DNA of 64,000 nucleotides, taken from contig JADJYF010000010.1 in the NCBI GenBank assembly GCA_016719885.1, positions 248,001 to 312,000 on the forward strand. Direction: 5' to 3'. Position 1 is the stretch's first letter; each line of letters begins with the position of its first letter. The notes beneath the pieces were generated by a model. The model was not told where the DNA came from and did not search any database. It worked only from the letters and a program-made list of their open reading frames with translations. Positions 1 to 14,321 of this stretch are shown here, in pieces. The DNA is from Pseudomonadota bacterium (GTDB taxonomy: Bacteria; Pseudomonadota; Gammaproteobacteria; Ga0077536). The position numbers and the translations under genes were made by a program.

Positions 1-28
1 TTCGTCCGACTCTTCGAGGAAACGCTGC

Positions 29-2620
<2,592 letters not shown>

Positions 2621-2641
2621 TCAGTCCCCTCCCAAAGGCGT

Positions 2642-2668
2642 GCGCAGGTCTCGTTTCGAGCCCTGCGC
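2642..2668 (+). terminator. Hairpin after clpB (possible terminator, no U tract)
   Basis: GCGCAGG (2642-2648) pairs with CCTGCGC (2662-2668). The stem continues after one mismatch with CTCG/CGAG around a TTT loop, giving about 11 pairs. It begins 22 bases after the clpB stop. No run of T follows, so it may be a Rho-assisted terminator or an mRNA 3'-end stabiliser rather than a classic intrinsic terminator. Confidence 0.45.
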
Positions 2669-2756
2669 GCGCGTCAAAATCATTCGACGGAGTAGCTATT
2701 TAGAAGCGACTAATCTACCATTTTGTGTGGAATCAACTGACCTCGCGAGCTGACCC

Positions 2757-4478
2757 ATGGCGGTATCGAGTAACCGAGTGCCCTTGAGCGGCCTCGCACG
2801 CAGACTTGTTGCTGACGGCCTCCTCGAAGAAGAAGCCGCGGGTCAGGCGTTCCAGGAAGCACTGGCCAAGAAGATCCCGTTCGTGAAGTTCCTGGTCGAG
2901 AACGGCATCGTCAACGGCCGCGCCATCGCCCATGCCGCGTCCAGCGAGTTCGGCGTGCCGATGGTCGACATCGATGCGCTCGACATCGACCCCGACACCA
3001 TCAAGATAGTCAGCCGCGATCTCATCACCCGCCACAACGCCATGCCGCTGTTCAAGCGCGGCGCGCGGGTGTTCATCGGCATTCCGGACCCGACCAACCT
3101 GCAGGCGCTGGACGAGATCAAATTCAACATCGGCGGCGGCACCACCGAAGCGGTGGTGGTGGAATGGGACAAGCTCGCCAAGGTCATCGACAAGGCGCTG
3201 GAAGCGGCCGACACCAGCCTCGGCGCAATGGAGGATTCGGATCTGGAGGACTTCGACGACGTCGAAGTCGGCCAGGAACAACCGGACACCAGCAACGAAG
3301 CGGAAATCGACGACGCGCCGGTGGTGCGCTTCGTCAACAAGTGCCTGCTCGACGCCATCAAGCGCGGCGCCTCGGACCTGCACTTCGAACCCTACGAAAA
3401 GATCTACCGCGTGCGCTTCCGTATCGACGGCGTGCTGCAGGAAATCACCCGTCCGCCGCTGGCGCTGGCCGGCAAGATTGCCGCGCGCATCAAGGTCATG
3501 TCGCGCCTCGACGTGTCCGAACGCCGCGTGCCCCAGGACGGCCGCATCAAGCTCAAGCTGTCCAAGACCAAGGCCATCGATTTCCGCGTCAGCACCTGCC
3601 CGACCCTGTTCGGTGAAAAGGCGGTGCTGCGTATCCTCGATTCCGACGCCGCCAAGCTCCAGATCGATCAGCTCGGCTACGAGGAATTCCAGAAGAAGCT
3701 GTTCCTGAAGAACCTGCACAAGCCCTACGGCATGTTCCTGGTCACCGGCCCCACCGGCTCGGGCAAGACGGTGTCGCTCTACACCGGCATCAACATCTTG
3801 AACCAGGACGACGTGAACATCTCGACCGCCGAGGACCCGGTGGAAATCAACCTGCCGGGCGTCAACCAGGTGCAGGTCGACGAGCGCACCGGCATGACTT
3901 TCCCCAAGGCCCTGAAAGCCTTCCTGCGCCAGGACCCGGACATCATCCTGGTCGGCGAGATCCGCGACTACGAAACCGGCTCGATCGCGGTCAAGGCCGC
4001 GCAGACCGGTCACATGGTGATGTCGACCCTGCATACCAACGACGGACCGCAGACCCTGACGCGCCTGCAGGACATGGGCATCCAGGCCTTCGCGGTGGCG
4101 ACCACCATCAACCTCATCACCGGTCAACGTCTGTGCCGGCGTCTGCACCCTGACTACAAGGTGCGCCTCGACATGCCCAATGAAGCCTTGCTGCAGGAAG
4201 GCTTCCCGCAGGAATGGGTGGACCAGGGCATCAGCGTGTTCGGCCCCGGCAACGGCGGCGCCGATTGCCCGAGCGGCTACAAGGGCCGCGCCGGTATTTA
4301 CCAGGTACTGCCGATCTCGGACACCATGAAGCGATTGATCATCGAAGGCGCCAATGCCGTGGTGCTGGCAGACCAGGCGCGCACCGAAGGCATCTGGGAC
4401 ATTCGCACCTCGGGCCTTTCCAAGGTCCGCGCCGGCATCACCAGCCTTGCCGAAGTCAACCGAGTGACAGTGGAGTAA
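2757..4478 (+). CDS. pilB: Type IV pilus extension ATPase PilB
   Basis: Cytoplasmic hexameric ATPase that powers pilin polymerisation at the inner-membrane PilC platform. The 573-residue protein has the N-terminal MshEN/T2SSE_N region (about 1-150) and a C-terminal secretion ATPase domain. Walker A is GPTGSGKT near residue 331. The Walker B region IILVGEIRD is near 396, followed by the His box (STLHTND). Near the C terminus the usual CxxC...CxxC zinc loop is reduced: I see LCRRL and DCPSG, so only two of four cysteines remain. pilC starts three bases after the stop, so the two are co-translated. No pilA lies upstream, and I could not assign a promoter in the 136-bp gap after clpB. Confidence 0.96.
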   Translation: MAVSSNRVPLSGLARRLVADGLLEEEAAGQAFQEALAKKIPFVKFLVENGIVNGRAIAHAASSEFGVPMVDIDALDIDPDTIKIVSRDLITRHNAMPLFKRGARVFIGIPDPTNLQALDEIKFNIGGGTTEAVVVEWDKLAKVIDKALEAADTSLGAMEDSDLEDFDDVEVGQEQPDTSNEAEIDDAPVVRFVNKCLLDAIKRGASDLHFEPYEKIYRVRFRIDGVLQEITRPPLALAGKIAARIKVMSRLDVSERRVPQDGRIKLKLSKTKAIDFRVSTCPTLFGEKAVLRILDSDAAKLQIDQLGYEEFQKKLFLKNLHKPYGMFLVTGPTGSGKTVSLYTGINILNQDDVNISTAEDPVEINLPGVNQVQVDERTGMTFPKALKAFLRQDPDIILVGEIRDYETGSIAVKAAQTGHMVMSTLHTNDGPQTLTRLQDMGIQAFAVATTINLITGQRLCRRLHPDYKVRLDMPNEALLQEGFPQEWVDQGISVFGPGNGGADCPSGYKGRAGIYQVLPISDTMKRLIIEGANAVVLADQARTEGIWDIRTSGLSKVRAGITSLAEVNRVTVE

Positions 4479-4481
4479 GTC

Positions 4482-5702
4482 ATGGCAGAAGCCGCAGTCA
4501 AATCGTCGATGTTCGTCTGGGAAGGCGTCGATCGACATGGCAAGCGCGTCAAGGGCGAGATGTCGGGGCAAAACGACGCCCTGATCAAGGCCCAGCTCCG
4601 CCGCCAGGGCGTCAACCCGCTCAAGGTCAAGAAGAAAACCAAACCGCTGTTCGGCGAATCGAGCGGCAAGATCACCACCAAGGACATCACGGTCTTTTCG
4701 CGCCAGATGGCGACCATGATGTCGTCGGGCGTGCCGCTGGTGCAGTCCTTCGAAATCGTCGGGCGTGGTCACGAGAACAAGGCCATGCAACAGCTCATCA
4801 TGGGCATCAAGGCCGATGTCGAAGCCGGCGGTTCACTGAACGAAGCCCTGTCCAAGCATCCGCAGCAGTTCAACGAGCTGTACATCAACCTCGTGGTGGC
4901 CGGCGAACACGCCGGTATCCTCGAGGACATCCTGCACAAGCTCGCCACCTACATGGAAAAGACCGAGGCGCTCAAGTCCAAGATCAAGGGCGCGATGTTC
5001 TATCCGATCGCGGTGGTGGTGGTGGCCTTCGTCATCACCTGCATCCTCATGATCTTCGTGATCCCGCAGTTCCAGGACCTGTTCTCGGGTTTCGGCGCGG
5101 AATTGCCGGCGCTGACCCAGATCGTGATCAACATGTCGAAATGGTTCCAGGCCTACTGGTACCTGCTGATCATGGTCATTGGCGGCTCGGTATTCGGCAT
5201 CATCCAGGCCATGAAGCGCTCGATAAAATTCGCCCACTTCGTCGACCGCGCGCTGCTCAAGTTCCCGGTGCTGGGTGACATCCTCAACAAGTCCGCCATC
5301 GCGCGCTTCGCCCGTACCCTCGCCACCATGTTCGCCGCCGGCACGCCGCTGGTCGAAGCCATGACCTCGGTGGCCGGCGCCTGCGGCAACATCGTCTACT
5401 ACGAGGCGGTGATGAAGATGCGCGACGAGATCGCCACCGGTACGCAGATGCAGACCGCCATGCGCGACGTCAACATCTTCCCCAACATGGTCGTGCAGAT
5501 GGTCGCCATCGGCGAAGAATCCGGCGCGCTCGATTCGATGCTGAGCAAAGTCGCCGACTGGTACGAACAGGAGGTGGACGACGCGGTCGATTCGCTGACC
5601 AGCCTGCTCGAGCCCATCATCATGGCGGTGCTCGGCGTGCTCATCGGCGGCCTCGTGATCGCCATGTACCTGCCGATCTTCAAGATGGGCCAGGTGGTTT
5701 AA
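4482..5702 (+). CDS. pilC: Type IV pilus inner-membrane platform protein PilC
   Basis: Polytopic inner-membrane protein (406 residues, usual length) that couples PilB and PilT ATPases to pilus assembly and retraction. It has two T2SSF repeats, at about 70-195 and 275-400. Each ends in hydrophobic segments: one near 170-195, one near 220-245 and one near 375-400. The GVPLVQSFEIV and GTPLVEAMTSV motifs head the two repeats. The ATG lies three bases after pilB. It sits between pilB and pilD, the standard pilBCD order. Confidence 0.96.
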   Translation: MAEAAVKSSMFVWEGVDRHGKRVKGEMSGQNDALIKAQLRRQGVNPLKVKKKTKPLFGESSGKITTKDITVFSRQMATMMSSGVPLVQSFEIVGRGHENKAMQQLIMGIKADVEAGGSLNEALSKHPQQFNELYINLVVAGEHAGILEDILHKLATYMEKTEALKSKIKGAMFYPIAVVVVAFVITCILMIFVIPQFQDLFSGFGAELPALTQIVINMSKWFQAYWYLLIMVIGGSVFGIIQAMKRSIKFAHFVDRALLKFPVLGDILNKSAIARFARTLATMFAAGTPLVEAMTSVAGACGNIVYYEAVMKMRDEIATGTQMQTAMRDVNIFPNMVVQMVAIGEESGALDSMLSKVADWYEQEVDDAVDSLTSLLEPIIMAVLGVLIGGLVIAMYLPIFKMGQVV

Positions 5703-5738
5703 GGCCTCCGACATCCCGCTTCCAAACCCCGCAATGGC

Positions 5739-5766
5739 GCGCTGAGAGTCGGGCGACTCTCGGCGC
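5739..5766 (+). repeat. Strong hairpin between pilC and pilD
   Basis: The arms 5739-5750 and 5755-5766 pair over 12 positions, eleven Watson-Crick and one U:G, around a GGGC loop. Nothing like a U tract follows, so it is unlikely to be an intrinsic terminator. It starts 37 bases after the pilC stop and ends 28 bases before the pilD ATG. It could be a processing or stability element that sets pilD expression lower than pilBC. Confidence 0.6.
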
Positions 5767-5793
5767 CGCGGCACTGGCGGCAGCCGCACACCC

Positions 5794-6696
5794 ATGGAAA
5801 CGATCACCCTACTCGCCGCGCAACCCGCCCTCGTGGTCGGCGCGATGACGGTGCTGGGCCTGTTGGTCGGCAGCTTTCTCAACGTCGTCATCCACCGCCT
5901 GCCGATCATGGTCGAGCGCGAGTGGCGCAGTGATTGCCGCGGCCTGCTGGAACTCACCGACGAGGCCAGCGCCGCCGAAGCCTTCGATCTCGTGCGTCCG
6001 CGTTCGCGTTGCCCGAAGTGCGGCACCCAGATCACGGCGATGGAAAACATTCCCCTGGTGAGCTACCTGGTGTTGGGCGGCCGCTGTCGCCACTGCCGGG
6101 TTGCGATCTCGAAACGCTATCCGCTGGTCGAACTCACCGGCGGCGTGCTGGGTGGCCTCGCGGCCTGGCATTTCGGCTACCGCGCGGATGCCGAATCCGC
6201 CCTGTGGCTGCTGCGCGCGCTCGCCGCGGCCTGCTACGCGTGGACGCTGGTGGCGCTGGCGCTGATCGATTTCGACACCCGCTACCTGTTCGACAACATC
6301 ACCCAGCCGCTGTTGTGGGCAGGTCTCGCGTGCTCGTTGTTCGGCTTGTTCGCACCCGATCTCGCCAGTGCGGTACTGGGTGCGATGGCCGGCTACCTCA
6401 GCCTATGGTCCATCTACTGGGCCTTCAAGCTGGTCACCGGCAAGGAAGGCATGGGCTACGGCGACTTCAAGCTGCTGGCCGCGTTGGGCGCGTGGCTGGG
6501 CTGGCAGGCCTTGCCGGCCGTGATCCTGCTGTCCTCGGTGATCGGCGCGGTGATCGGTATCGGCGCCATGGCCTCCGGTCTCACCAAGCGCGGTGAACCG
6601 ATACCTTTCGGCCCCTTCCTGGCCGCCGCCGGCATCGTCGCGATGTTCTTCGATGACAGCATTGCCGGCCTCTTTCGTTCCGGAGCGAGATTGTGA
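5794..6696 (+). CDS. pilD: Prepilin leader peptidase / N-methyltransferase PilD
   Basis: Inner-membrane aspartic protease that cleaves type IV prepilin leaders after Gly and N-methylates the new N terminus. It also serves type II secretion pseudopilins where these exist. The 300-residue protein has an N-terminal membrane segment with the SFLNVVIHRLP signature, and a cytoplasmic zinc loop with two intact CxxC pairs (RCPKCG and GRCRHCR). The two catalytic aspartates are recognisable: IDFDTRYL in the middle and the GYGDFK (GxGD) motif after it. Six or seven further hydrophobic segments follow. Its stop overlaps the coaE GTG in a GTGA, so coaE is coupled to it. Confidence 0.96.
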   Translation: METITLLAAQPALVVGAMTVLGLLVGSFLNVVIHRLPIMVEREWRSDCRGLLELTDEASAAEAFDLVRPRSRCPKCGTQITAMENIPLVSYLVLGGRCRHCRVAISKRYPLVELTGGVLGGLAAWHFGYRADAESALWLLRALAAACYAWTLVALALIDFDTRYLFDNITQPLLWAGLACSLFGLFAPDLASAVLGAMAGYLSLWSIYWAFKLVTGKEGMGYGDFKLLAALGAWLGWQALPAVILLSSVIGAVIGIGAMASGLTKRGEPIPFGPFLAAAGIVAMFFDDSIAGLFRSGARL

Positions 6697-7307
6697 AAAG
6701 AGCGTACGTGGTGGGCGTGACCGGCGGCATAGGCTCGGGCAAATCGACCGTGTGCCGGGTGTTCACCGACCGACACGGCATCGTCGTGATCGACGCCGAC
6801 CAGGTGGCGCGCGAAGTGGTGGAACCCGGCACGCCTGCGCTCGCCGCCATCGTCGCAACATTCGGCGCCGAGGTGGTGGGCAAGGACGGACGCCTCGATC
6901 GGGCACGGCTGCGCGGTATCGTGTTCGCCGATCCGGCGCGCCGCGCCGAACTCGAAGCCATCACGCACCCGGCCATCCGCGCCGGCATGCGGGCCCACGT
7001 CGAAGCGGTCACCGGCGCCTATTGCATGCTCGGCATCCCCTTGCTGGCCGAGGGCGGCCGCAATGATCTCATCGACCGCGTGCTGGTGGTCGATTGCCCG
7101 GAAGCCCTGCAGGTAGAGCGCGTACGCGCGCGCGATCATTTGACAGAAGCCGAGGTCGCCGCAATCATGCGCACACAGGCCAGCCGCGAGGCGCGCCTGC
7201 GCATCGCCGACGATGTGGTGGTCAATGATGGTGACACGGCCTCGCTCGCGGGCCGTGTGGACGAACTACACGAGATGTACCTGCAACTAGCCGCGGCCAA
7301 AGCATGA
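6693..7307 (+). CDS. coaE: Dephospho-CoA kinase
   Basis: Catalyses ATP-dependent phosphorylation of dephospho-CoA at the 3'-OH of ribose, the last step of CoA synthesis. The 204 residues are typical. The P-loop GGIGSGKST is near residues 10-18, followed by the DADQVARE segment that binds CoA. The GTG start overlaps the pilD stop by four bases. pilD-coaE-zapD is a common gammaproteobacterial order. The usual third partner, the small zinc protein YacG, is not found after zapD here. Confidence 0.96.
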   Translation: MKRAYVVGVTGGIGSGKSTVCRVFTDRHGIVVIDADQVAREVVEPGTPALAAIVATFGAEVVGKDGRLDRARLRGIVFADPARRAELEAITHPAIRAGMRAHVEAVTGAYCMLGIPLLAEGGRNDLIDRVLVVDCPEALQVERVRARDHLTEAEVAAIMRTQASREARLRIADDVVVNDGDTASLAGRVDELHEMYLQLAAAKA

Positions 7308-7317
7308 AGGCATACCC

Positions 7318-8136
7318 GTGACCGCTGGCGAGCGCGGGGCCAGTCAGCCCAGTCTTTTCCCCGAAGCAGACACCTCGGTCATCTACGAGCAGCCGCTCAA
7401 CGAGCGCATCCGCAACTGTCTGCGCCTGGAACACCTGTTCCACGGCATAGCCGCCGGCGTCGAGGGCGGCGATCAATGGAGCGCGCGCAACGCGCTCGGC
7501 CGTATTCTCGAAGTCAGCGATTTCCTGGTACGCACCGATATCAAGGGCGAGTTGATCAAGGAACTCGAACGCGAGATCTCGACGTTCAACAGCCTGCGCA
7601 ACAACCCGAGCGTGAATTCGGCGGTGCTCGACAAGACCATCGGTTCGATGAGCGAAGTGCTGGTGCAGTTGAAGGCGCCCGATTGCCAGCCCGGAGCGCG
7701 CATCCGCAACGACGAGCTGGCCAACCAGGTGCGCCAACGCATGAGCATCCCGGGTGGCACCTGCAGCTTCGACGTGCCGTCGCTGCATTTCTGGTTGAAC
7801 AGCCTGCCGTCCCAGCGCAGCAGCCAGATGATGGTGTGGATGCAGGACATCCGCGTCATCGAAAAAGCCACCCGCCTGATCCTGGCCTTGATTCGCGAGA
7901 GCGCCAATCCGCGCATCGCGGTGGCCAATGCCGGCTTCTACCAGCAGCAGTTCGAAAGCGCCGCGCAGTGCCAGATCGTGCGGGTGGTGATGCCGGGCGC
8001 GGCGGAAACCTTTCCCGAGATCAGCGGCGGCAAGCACCGCTTCACGGTGCGCTTCTATTCGCAGCGCCAGACCTCGACCCGCGCCGTGCAGGTCCAGGAC
8101 GACGTGCGTTTCGAACTGGCCTGCTGCGGCATCTGA
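7318..8136 (+). CDS. zapD: Cell division protein ZapD (FtsZ-bundling factor)
   Basis: Cytoplasmic protein that cross-links FtsZ filaments at the division site. It was formerly annotated YacF/DUF1342. The 272-residue product has the family's all-alpha N-terminal region, with an RIRNCLRLEHLF-type start at about 25-40, and a C-terminal beta-rich half containing the conserved NxRIAVANAGFYQQ stretch. GTG is the likely start, ten bases after the coaE stop. It converges with the Nudix gene on the other strand, with a 12-bp gap and no obvious bidirectional terminator. Confidence 0.93.
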   Translation: MTAGERGASQPSLFPEADTSVIYEQPLNERIRNCLRLEHLFHGIAAGVEGGDQWSARNALGRILEVSDFLVRTDIKGELIKELEREISTFNSLRNNPSVNSAVLDKTIGSMSEVLVQLKAPDCQPGARIRNDELANQVRQRMSIPGGTCSFDVPSLHFWLNSLPSQRSSQMMVWMQDIRVIEKATRLILALIRESANPRIAVANAGFYQQQFESAAQCQIVRVVMPGAAETFPEISGGKHRFTVRFYSQRQTSTRAVQVQDDVRFELACCGI

Positions 8137-8148
8137 AGCCCCTTCGCC

Positions 8149-9189
8149 TCAGGCCGTCCCGACCTCGGCGGCCGCTTTCTCCAGCAAGCGCGCGGCGCGC
8201 GCCAACAGGCTGGCCGGCGCCGCGTGTTGCCACACACCGCTCAACATCGCGATGCCCTGGCAGCCGGCCCTGACGGCGCGCGGCAGGTGCGCGGCGTGCA
8301 TGCCGCCCAACGCATAGACCGGCAGGCGCGTGGCGGCGCACAGCTGGCGCAGCGCCTTGAAGCCCAGCCCCTCGGCGCCGGGATGGCTGGTGGTCGCCAA
8401 CACCGGCGACAGGTAGACGAAATCGACGCCAATGCGTTCGGCCTGGGCCAGTGCCGCGGCGTCATGACAGGCAGCGCTCAACAGCATCGACGCCGCGACC
8501 GGGCGTCGCCGGCATTCGAACAGCCTTTGACGATTGAGGTGCAGGCCTTGCGCGCCCAGGGCCACGGCCTCTTGCGCCGAACCGTTCAACATCAAACGCG
8601 CACCATGACGATGGCAGGCGGCGACGGCCGCCGTCACCACGCGGCGGCGTTGCTCGCCGCGGGTGCGGATGCGCAGCTGCACGAGTTCCACGCCAGCGCC
8701 GACACAGCCCTCGAGACGCGTCAGGAAGGCCGCTTCGTCGTCGCCGACATCGGGCGTGATCATGAGCACGCGCGGCAGCGCGACCGCGGTCGTGACCGGC
8801 AGGTTGGCCTCGGGGAATTGCAGGTTCTGCAATTGCGCCGCAGCGACCCATTCGACGTGCTGACCTTCGCGGCCATGGGCCTCGCCTTGCCAGTCCCTGA
8901 CTTCGAAGACGATGAGTTCGACGTGGGCCTTGGGATACTGGTGACGCACGGTGATGAGCGGCGTGGCGCGCGCGATGCGAATGCCGAGTTCCTCGGCGAG
9001 TTCACGCGCGAGACCGTCGACCGGCCGTTCGCGCCCTTCGAGCTTGCCGCCGGGGAATTCCCACAGGCCGCCGTGGGCGGCGTGGCTGGGACGTACGCTC
9101 AACAATACCGCGCCATCGACGCGCCGGATGACGGCCGCCGCCACGCGCAGCCTCGGCGTGGCGACGGACCGCGGCCGCGCCCTGCTCAC
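8149..9189 (-). CDS. Nudix hydrolase (MutT-like) fused to a ThiE/TenI-like domain
   Basis: Two domains in 346 residues. Residues about 12-140 are a MutT-type Nudix domain with WEFPGGKLE followed by the Nudix box (REL.EELGI). This predicts an 8-oxo-dGTP or related nucleotide pyrophosphatase that sanitises precursors. Residues about 145-340 are a thiamine-phosphate-synthase-like TIM barrel, with GLHLNR, VDFVYLSPVLAT and YALGGM motifs. This fusion next to argJ and secA is well known in gammaproteobacteria. The ThiE-like half has no thiamine genes nearby, and its substrate is uncertain. It ends the lpxC-to-argJ strand group, eight bases after argJ, and is probably co-transcribed. Confidence 0.9.
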   Translation of the reverse strand: MSRARPRSVATPRLRVAAAVIRRVDGAVLLSVRPSHAAHGGLWEFPGGKLEGRERPVDGLARELAEELGIRIARATPLITVRHQYPKAHVELIVFEVRDWQGEAHGREGQHVEWVAAAQLQNLQFPEANLPVTTAVALPRVLMITPDVGDDEAAFLTRLEGCVGAGVELVQLRIRTRGEQRRRVVTAAVAACHRHGARLMLNGSAQEAVALGAQGLHLNRQRLFECRRRPVAASMLLSAACHDAAALAQAERIGVDFVYLSPVLATTSHPGAEGLGFKALRQLCAATRLPVYALGGMHAAHLPRAVRAGCQGIAMLSGVWQHAAPASLLARAARLLEKAAAEVGTA

Positions 9190-9197
9190 GGTTAGGC

Positions 9198-10410
9198 TCA
9201 GCTACGGTACTCGGCGTTGATCTTGACGTAGTCGTAGGAGAAATCGCAGGTCCACACGGTGGCGGTCTGCGTGCCGCGGCCGATGGTGATGTCGATTTCG
9301 ATGTCCGGCTTCTTCATGATGGCGCTGCCCTCGGCTTCGGTGTAGCCGGGCGCCGGTTCACCAGCGGTCACTATCGGCAGGCCACCGATGGCGAGGTTCA
9401 CTTCTTCGATGGCGAGGCGCTCGGCGCCGGCGCGACCGACCGCGGCGAGGATGCGTCCCCAGTTGGCGTCGCTCGCGAACATCGCGGTCTTGACCAGCGG
9501 CGACTCGGCCACCGCGTAGGCGACGCGCACGCAATCGGCCTCGCTGTAGCCACCGCTGACGCGCACGGTGATGAACTTGGTGGCGCCTTCGCCATCACGA
9601 ATGATGTCTTGCGCGAGACCGATGCACACCGCTTCCACCGCCGCCGCGAAGCGCGCGTAGAGCGGATGCTGCGCACTGTCGATCAAGGACGTGCCGGCCG
9701 CGCCGGTCGCCATCAGCACCAGGGCGTCGTTGGTCGAAGTGTCACCATCGACCGTGATGCGATTGAAACTCAAGTCGGTGGCGCGCGCAGCGATGGCTTT
9801 CCACACCGCCGGCGCAACCTTGGCGTCGGTGGCGACATAGCCGAGCATGGTCGCCATGTCGGGCTTGATCATGCCGCTGCCCTTGGCGATGCCGGTGACG
9901 GCGAATCGCTGCCCGCCATCGCTCACTTCGACGCTGCGGATCTTGGCGCGCGTATCGGTGGTCATGATGGCGGCGGCGGCGTTCTGCCAACCGTCGGCGA
10001 CGAGCGCGGCAACCAGCGCCGGCGCCGGCGCCGACAGCGCCGCGGCATTCATCTGCTGGCCGATGACGCCGGTCGAAAACGGCAGCACGTCCTGCGCCGC
10101 GCAGCCCGCCGCCTCGGCGATCGCCGCGCACACTTCGCGGCAACGCGCTTCGCCGGGCGAACCGGTGCCGGCATTGGCGTTACCGGCATTGATGATGAGG
10201 TAGCGCGACTGGCCACTCGCCCAATGTTCGCGCGCCACGGTCACCGGCGCGGCGCAGAACTTGTTGCGCGTGAACAGGCATTCGACCGTCGCGCCCGGCG
10301 CGATTTCGATGAGCGTCAGATCGGTGCGGTTCTTGTAGCGCGTGCCCGAGGCGGCGGTCGCGAGACGGATGCCGGCGATGGGCCGTGCTTGGGTGTCGGC
10401 CGTCGGCCGT

Positions 10411-10427
<17 letters not shown>
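9198..10427 (-). CDS. argJ: Bifunctional glutamate N-acetyltransferase / amino-acid acetyltransferase ArgJ
   Basis: Transfers acetyl from N-acetylornithine to glutamate and, in bifunctional enzymes, also from acetyl-CoA. It closes the cyclic arginine pathway in the cytosol. About 409 residues from the ATG at 10427, chosen because the sequence upstream is secA in another frame. The self-cleavage site is visible as PDMATMLGYV, where the Thr after Ala becomes the N-terminal nucleophile of the beta chain. Conserved oxyanion and substrate regions (AGNANAGTG, VDGDTSTND) are present. The start overlaps the last 17 bases of secA. Bifunctionality cannot be told from sequence alone. Confidence 0.96.
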
Positions 10428-13173
<2,746 letters not shown>

Positions 13174-13302
13174 TGGAATGCGCTGGAATTGAATTGGGCG
13201 GCGACCGACCACCTTCCGGGGCGGCGGTCGCGGCGCCGACATTGTAGCAAAGGGAAGTGCGGATACTGCGTGCCCGGCCACCCCGTGGCGCGGGCGCCAG
13301 CG

Positions 13303-14271
13303 TCATCGGCGCAGGACGGTGCCCGCCTGTACGCGCAGCTGCGCGGGGTTGCCGACGAACTTCAAGGGGTCGACCCGATCGCCGTCATGCACGACTTCGA
13401 AGTGGACATGGGGGCCGGTGGTACGGCCCGTCGACCCGAGGAGGGCCACAGCCTGGTTCTTCTTGACGGTCTCGCCGACCGCCACCAGGTTGGCGCGGTT
13501 GTGCGCGTAGCGGGTGATATAGCCACTGCCGTGGCTGATCTCGACCAGGTTGCCATAGCCCCAGCGCTTGCCCGACCAGGTCACGACGCCCGCCGCCACC
13601 GCGCGCACCTGTGCGCCGGGCTTGCCGGCGAAATCGAGCCCGTCGTGGAATTCGCGGCCGCCGGTCACGGGATCGGTGCGATAACCGAAGCCCGAAGAAA
13701 TCCAGCCGTCGCTCAAGGGTTGGCCAGCCGGCTTCATGTCGTCATGCAGCTGGCGATTCTGCATCAGGGCCTCGATCGCTCCCAGGCGATCGTCGCGCAA
13801 CTGCACTTCGCTCTTGATCGAATCGAGGTTGGCCAAGAGATCGGTCCACTGTGGCGCCTGGACATTGGCGCTGTGCGGACCGCCGATGGCCGGCTCGTGG
13901 CCCAGGTCGAATTCCGCGGCATCGATGCGCGCCGACTTGGCGACCCGCTCGGCAACCGCGTCGAGGCGGGTCAATTGTGACTGCATGCGGCCGATGGCGC
14001 CCGACAGGGCGCTGAGATCGGCATTCATGTCTTCATTCAGGGAATTGAGGAACTGGCGCTGATTGATGATCTCGCGTTGCCAGATCTGCGCCGAGCGTTC
14101 GGGATTGTTGAGGATCTCCTCGACCATGGCGTTGCCGCCACGCGCATATCCCCACCAGGCCAGGCTCGATGAGCCGCCGATGAGCACGACGGTGGTCAAG
14201 GCCAGCAGCTGCCAACCGATACGGAATCTCGCGGTGGTGCCGCGCGATTTTGATAGGATGATGATTTCCAT
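13303..14271 (-). CDS. M23 family (LytM-type) peptidase, membrane anchored
   Basis: Predicted periplasmic endopeptidase acting on peptidoglycan cross-links. About 322 residues from the ATG at 14271. One N-terminal membrane segment lies near residues 20-42. A predicted coiled region follows (about 60-180), then a C-terminal LytM domain with SGFGYRTDP, the first zinc ligands in EFHDGLD and the HVHFE motif. All metal ligands are present, so it should be an active hydrolase and not only an EnvC/NlpD-style activator. It lies between lpxC/dciA and secA, as in many gammaproteobacteria. It diverges from dciA, and the two starts are about 50 bp apart. Confidence 0.92.
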   Translation of the reverse strand: MEIIILSKSRGTTARFRIGWQLLALTTVVLIGGSSSLAWWGYARGGNAMVEEILNNPERSAQIWQREIINQRQFLNSLNEDMNADLSALSGAIGRMQSQLTRLDAVAERVAKSARIDAAEFDLGHEPAIGGPHSANVQAPQWTDLLANLDSIKSEVQLRDDRLGAIEALMQNRQLHDDMKPAGQPLSDGWISSGFGYRTDPVTGGREFHDGLDFAGKPGAQVRAVAAGVVTWSGKRWGYGNLVEISHGSGYITRYAHNRANLVAVGETVKKNQAVALLGSTGRTTGPHVHFEVVHDGDRVDPLKFVGNPAQLRVQAGTVLRR

Positions 14272-14321
14272 GAAACGAGTTGGGCAACGGCCATGCCGAC
14301 CCCGAGGCCAGGCCAGCCGCT

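Noticed and set aside
8137..8148. Expected yacG after zapD
   Set aside because: Only 12 bp separate zapD from the converging Nudix gene, so there is no room for it. Absence is noted but is not unusual enough to be a finding.
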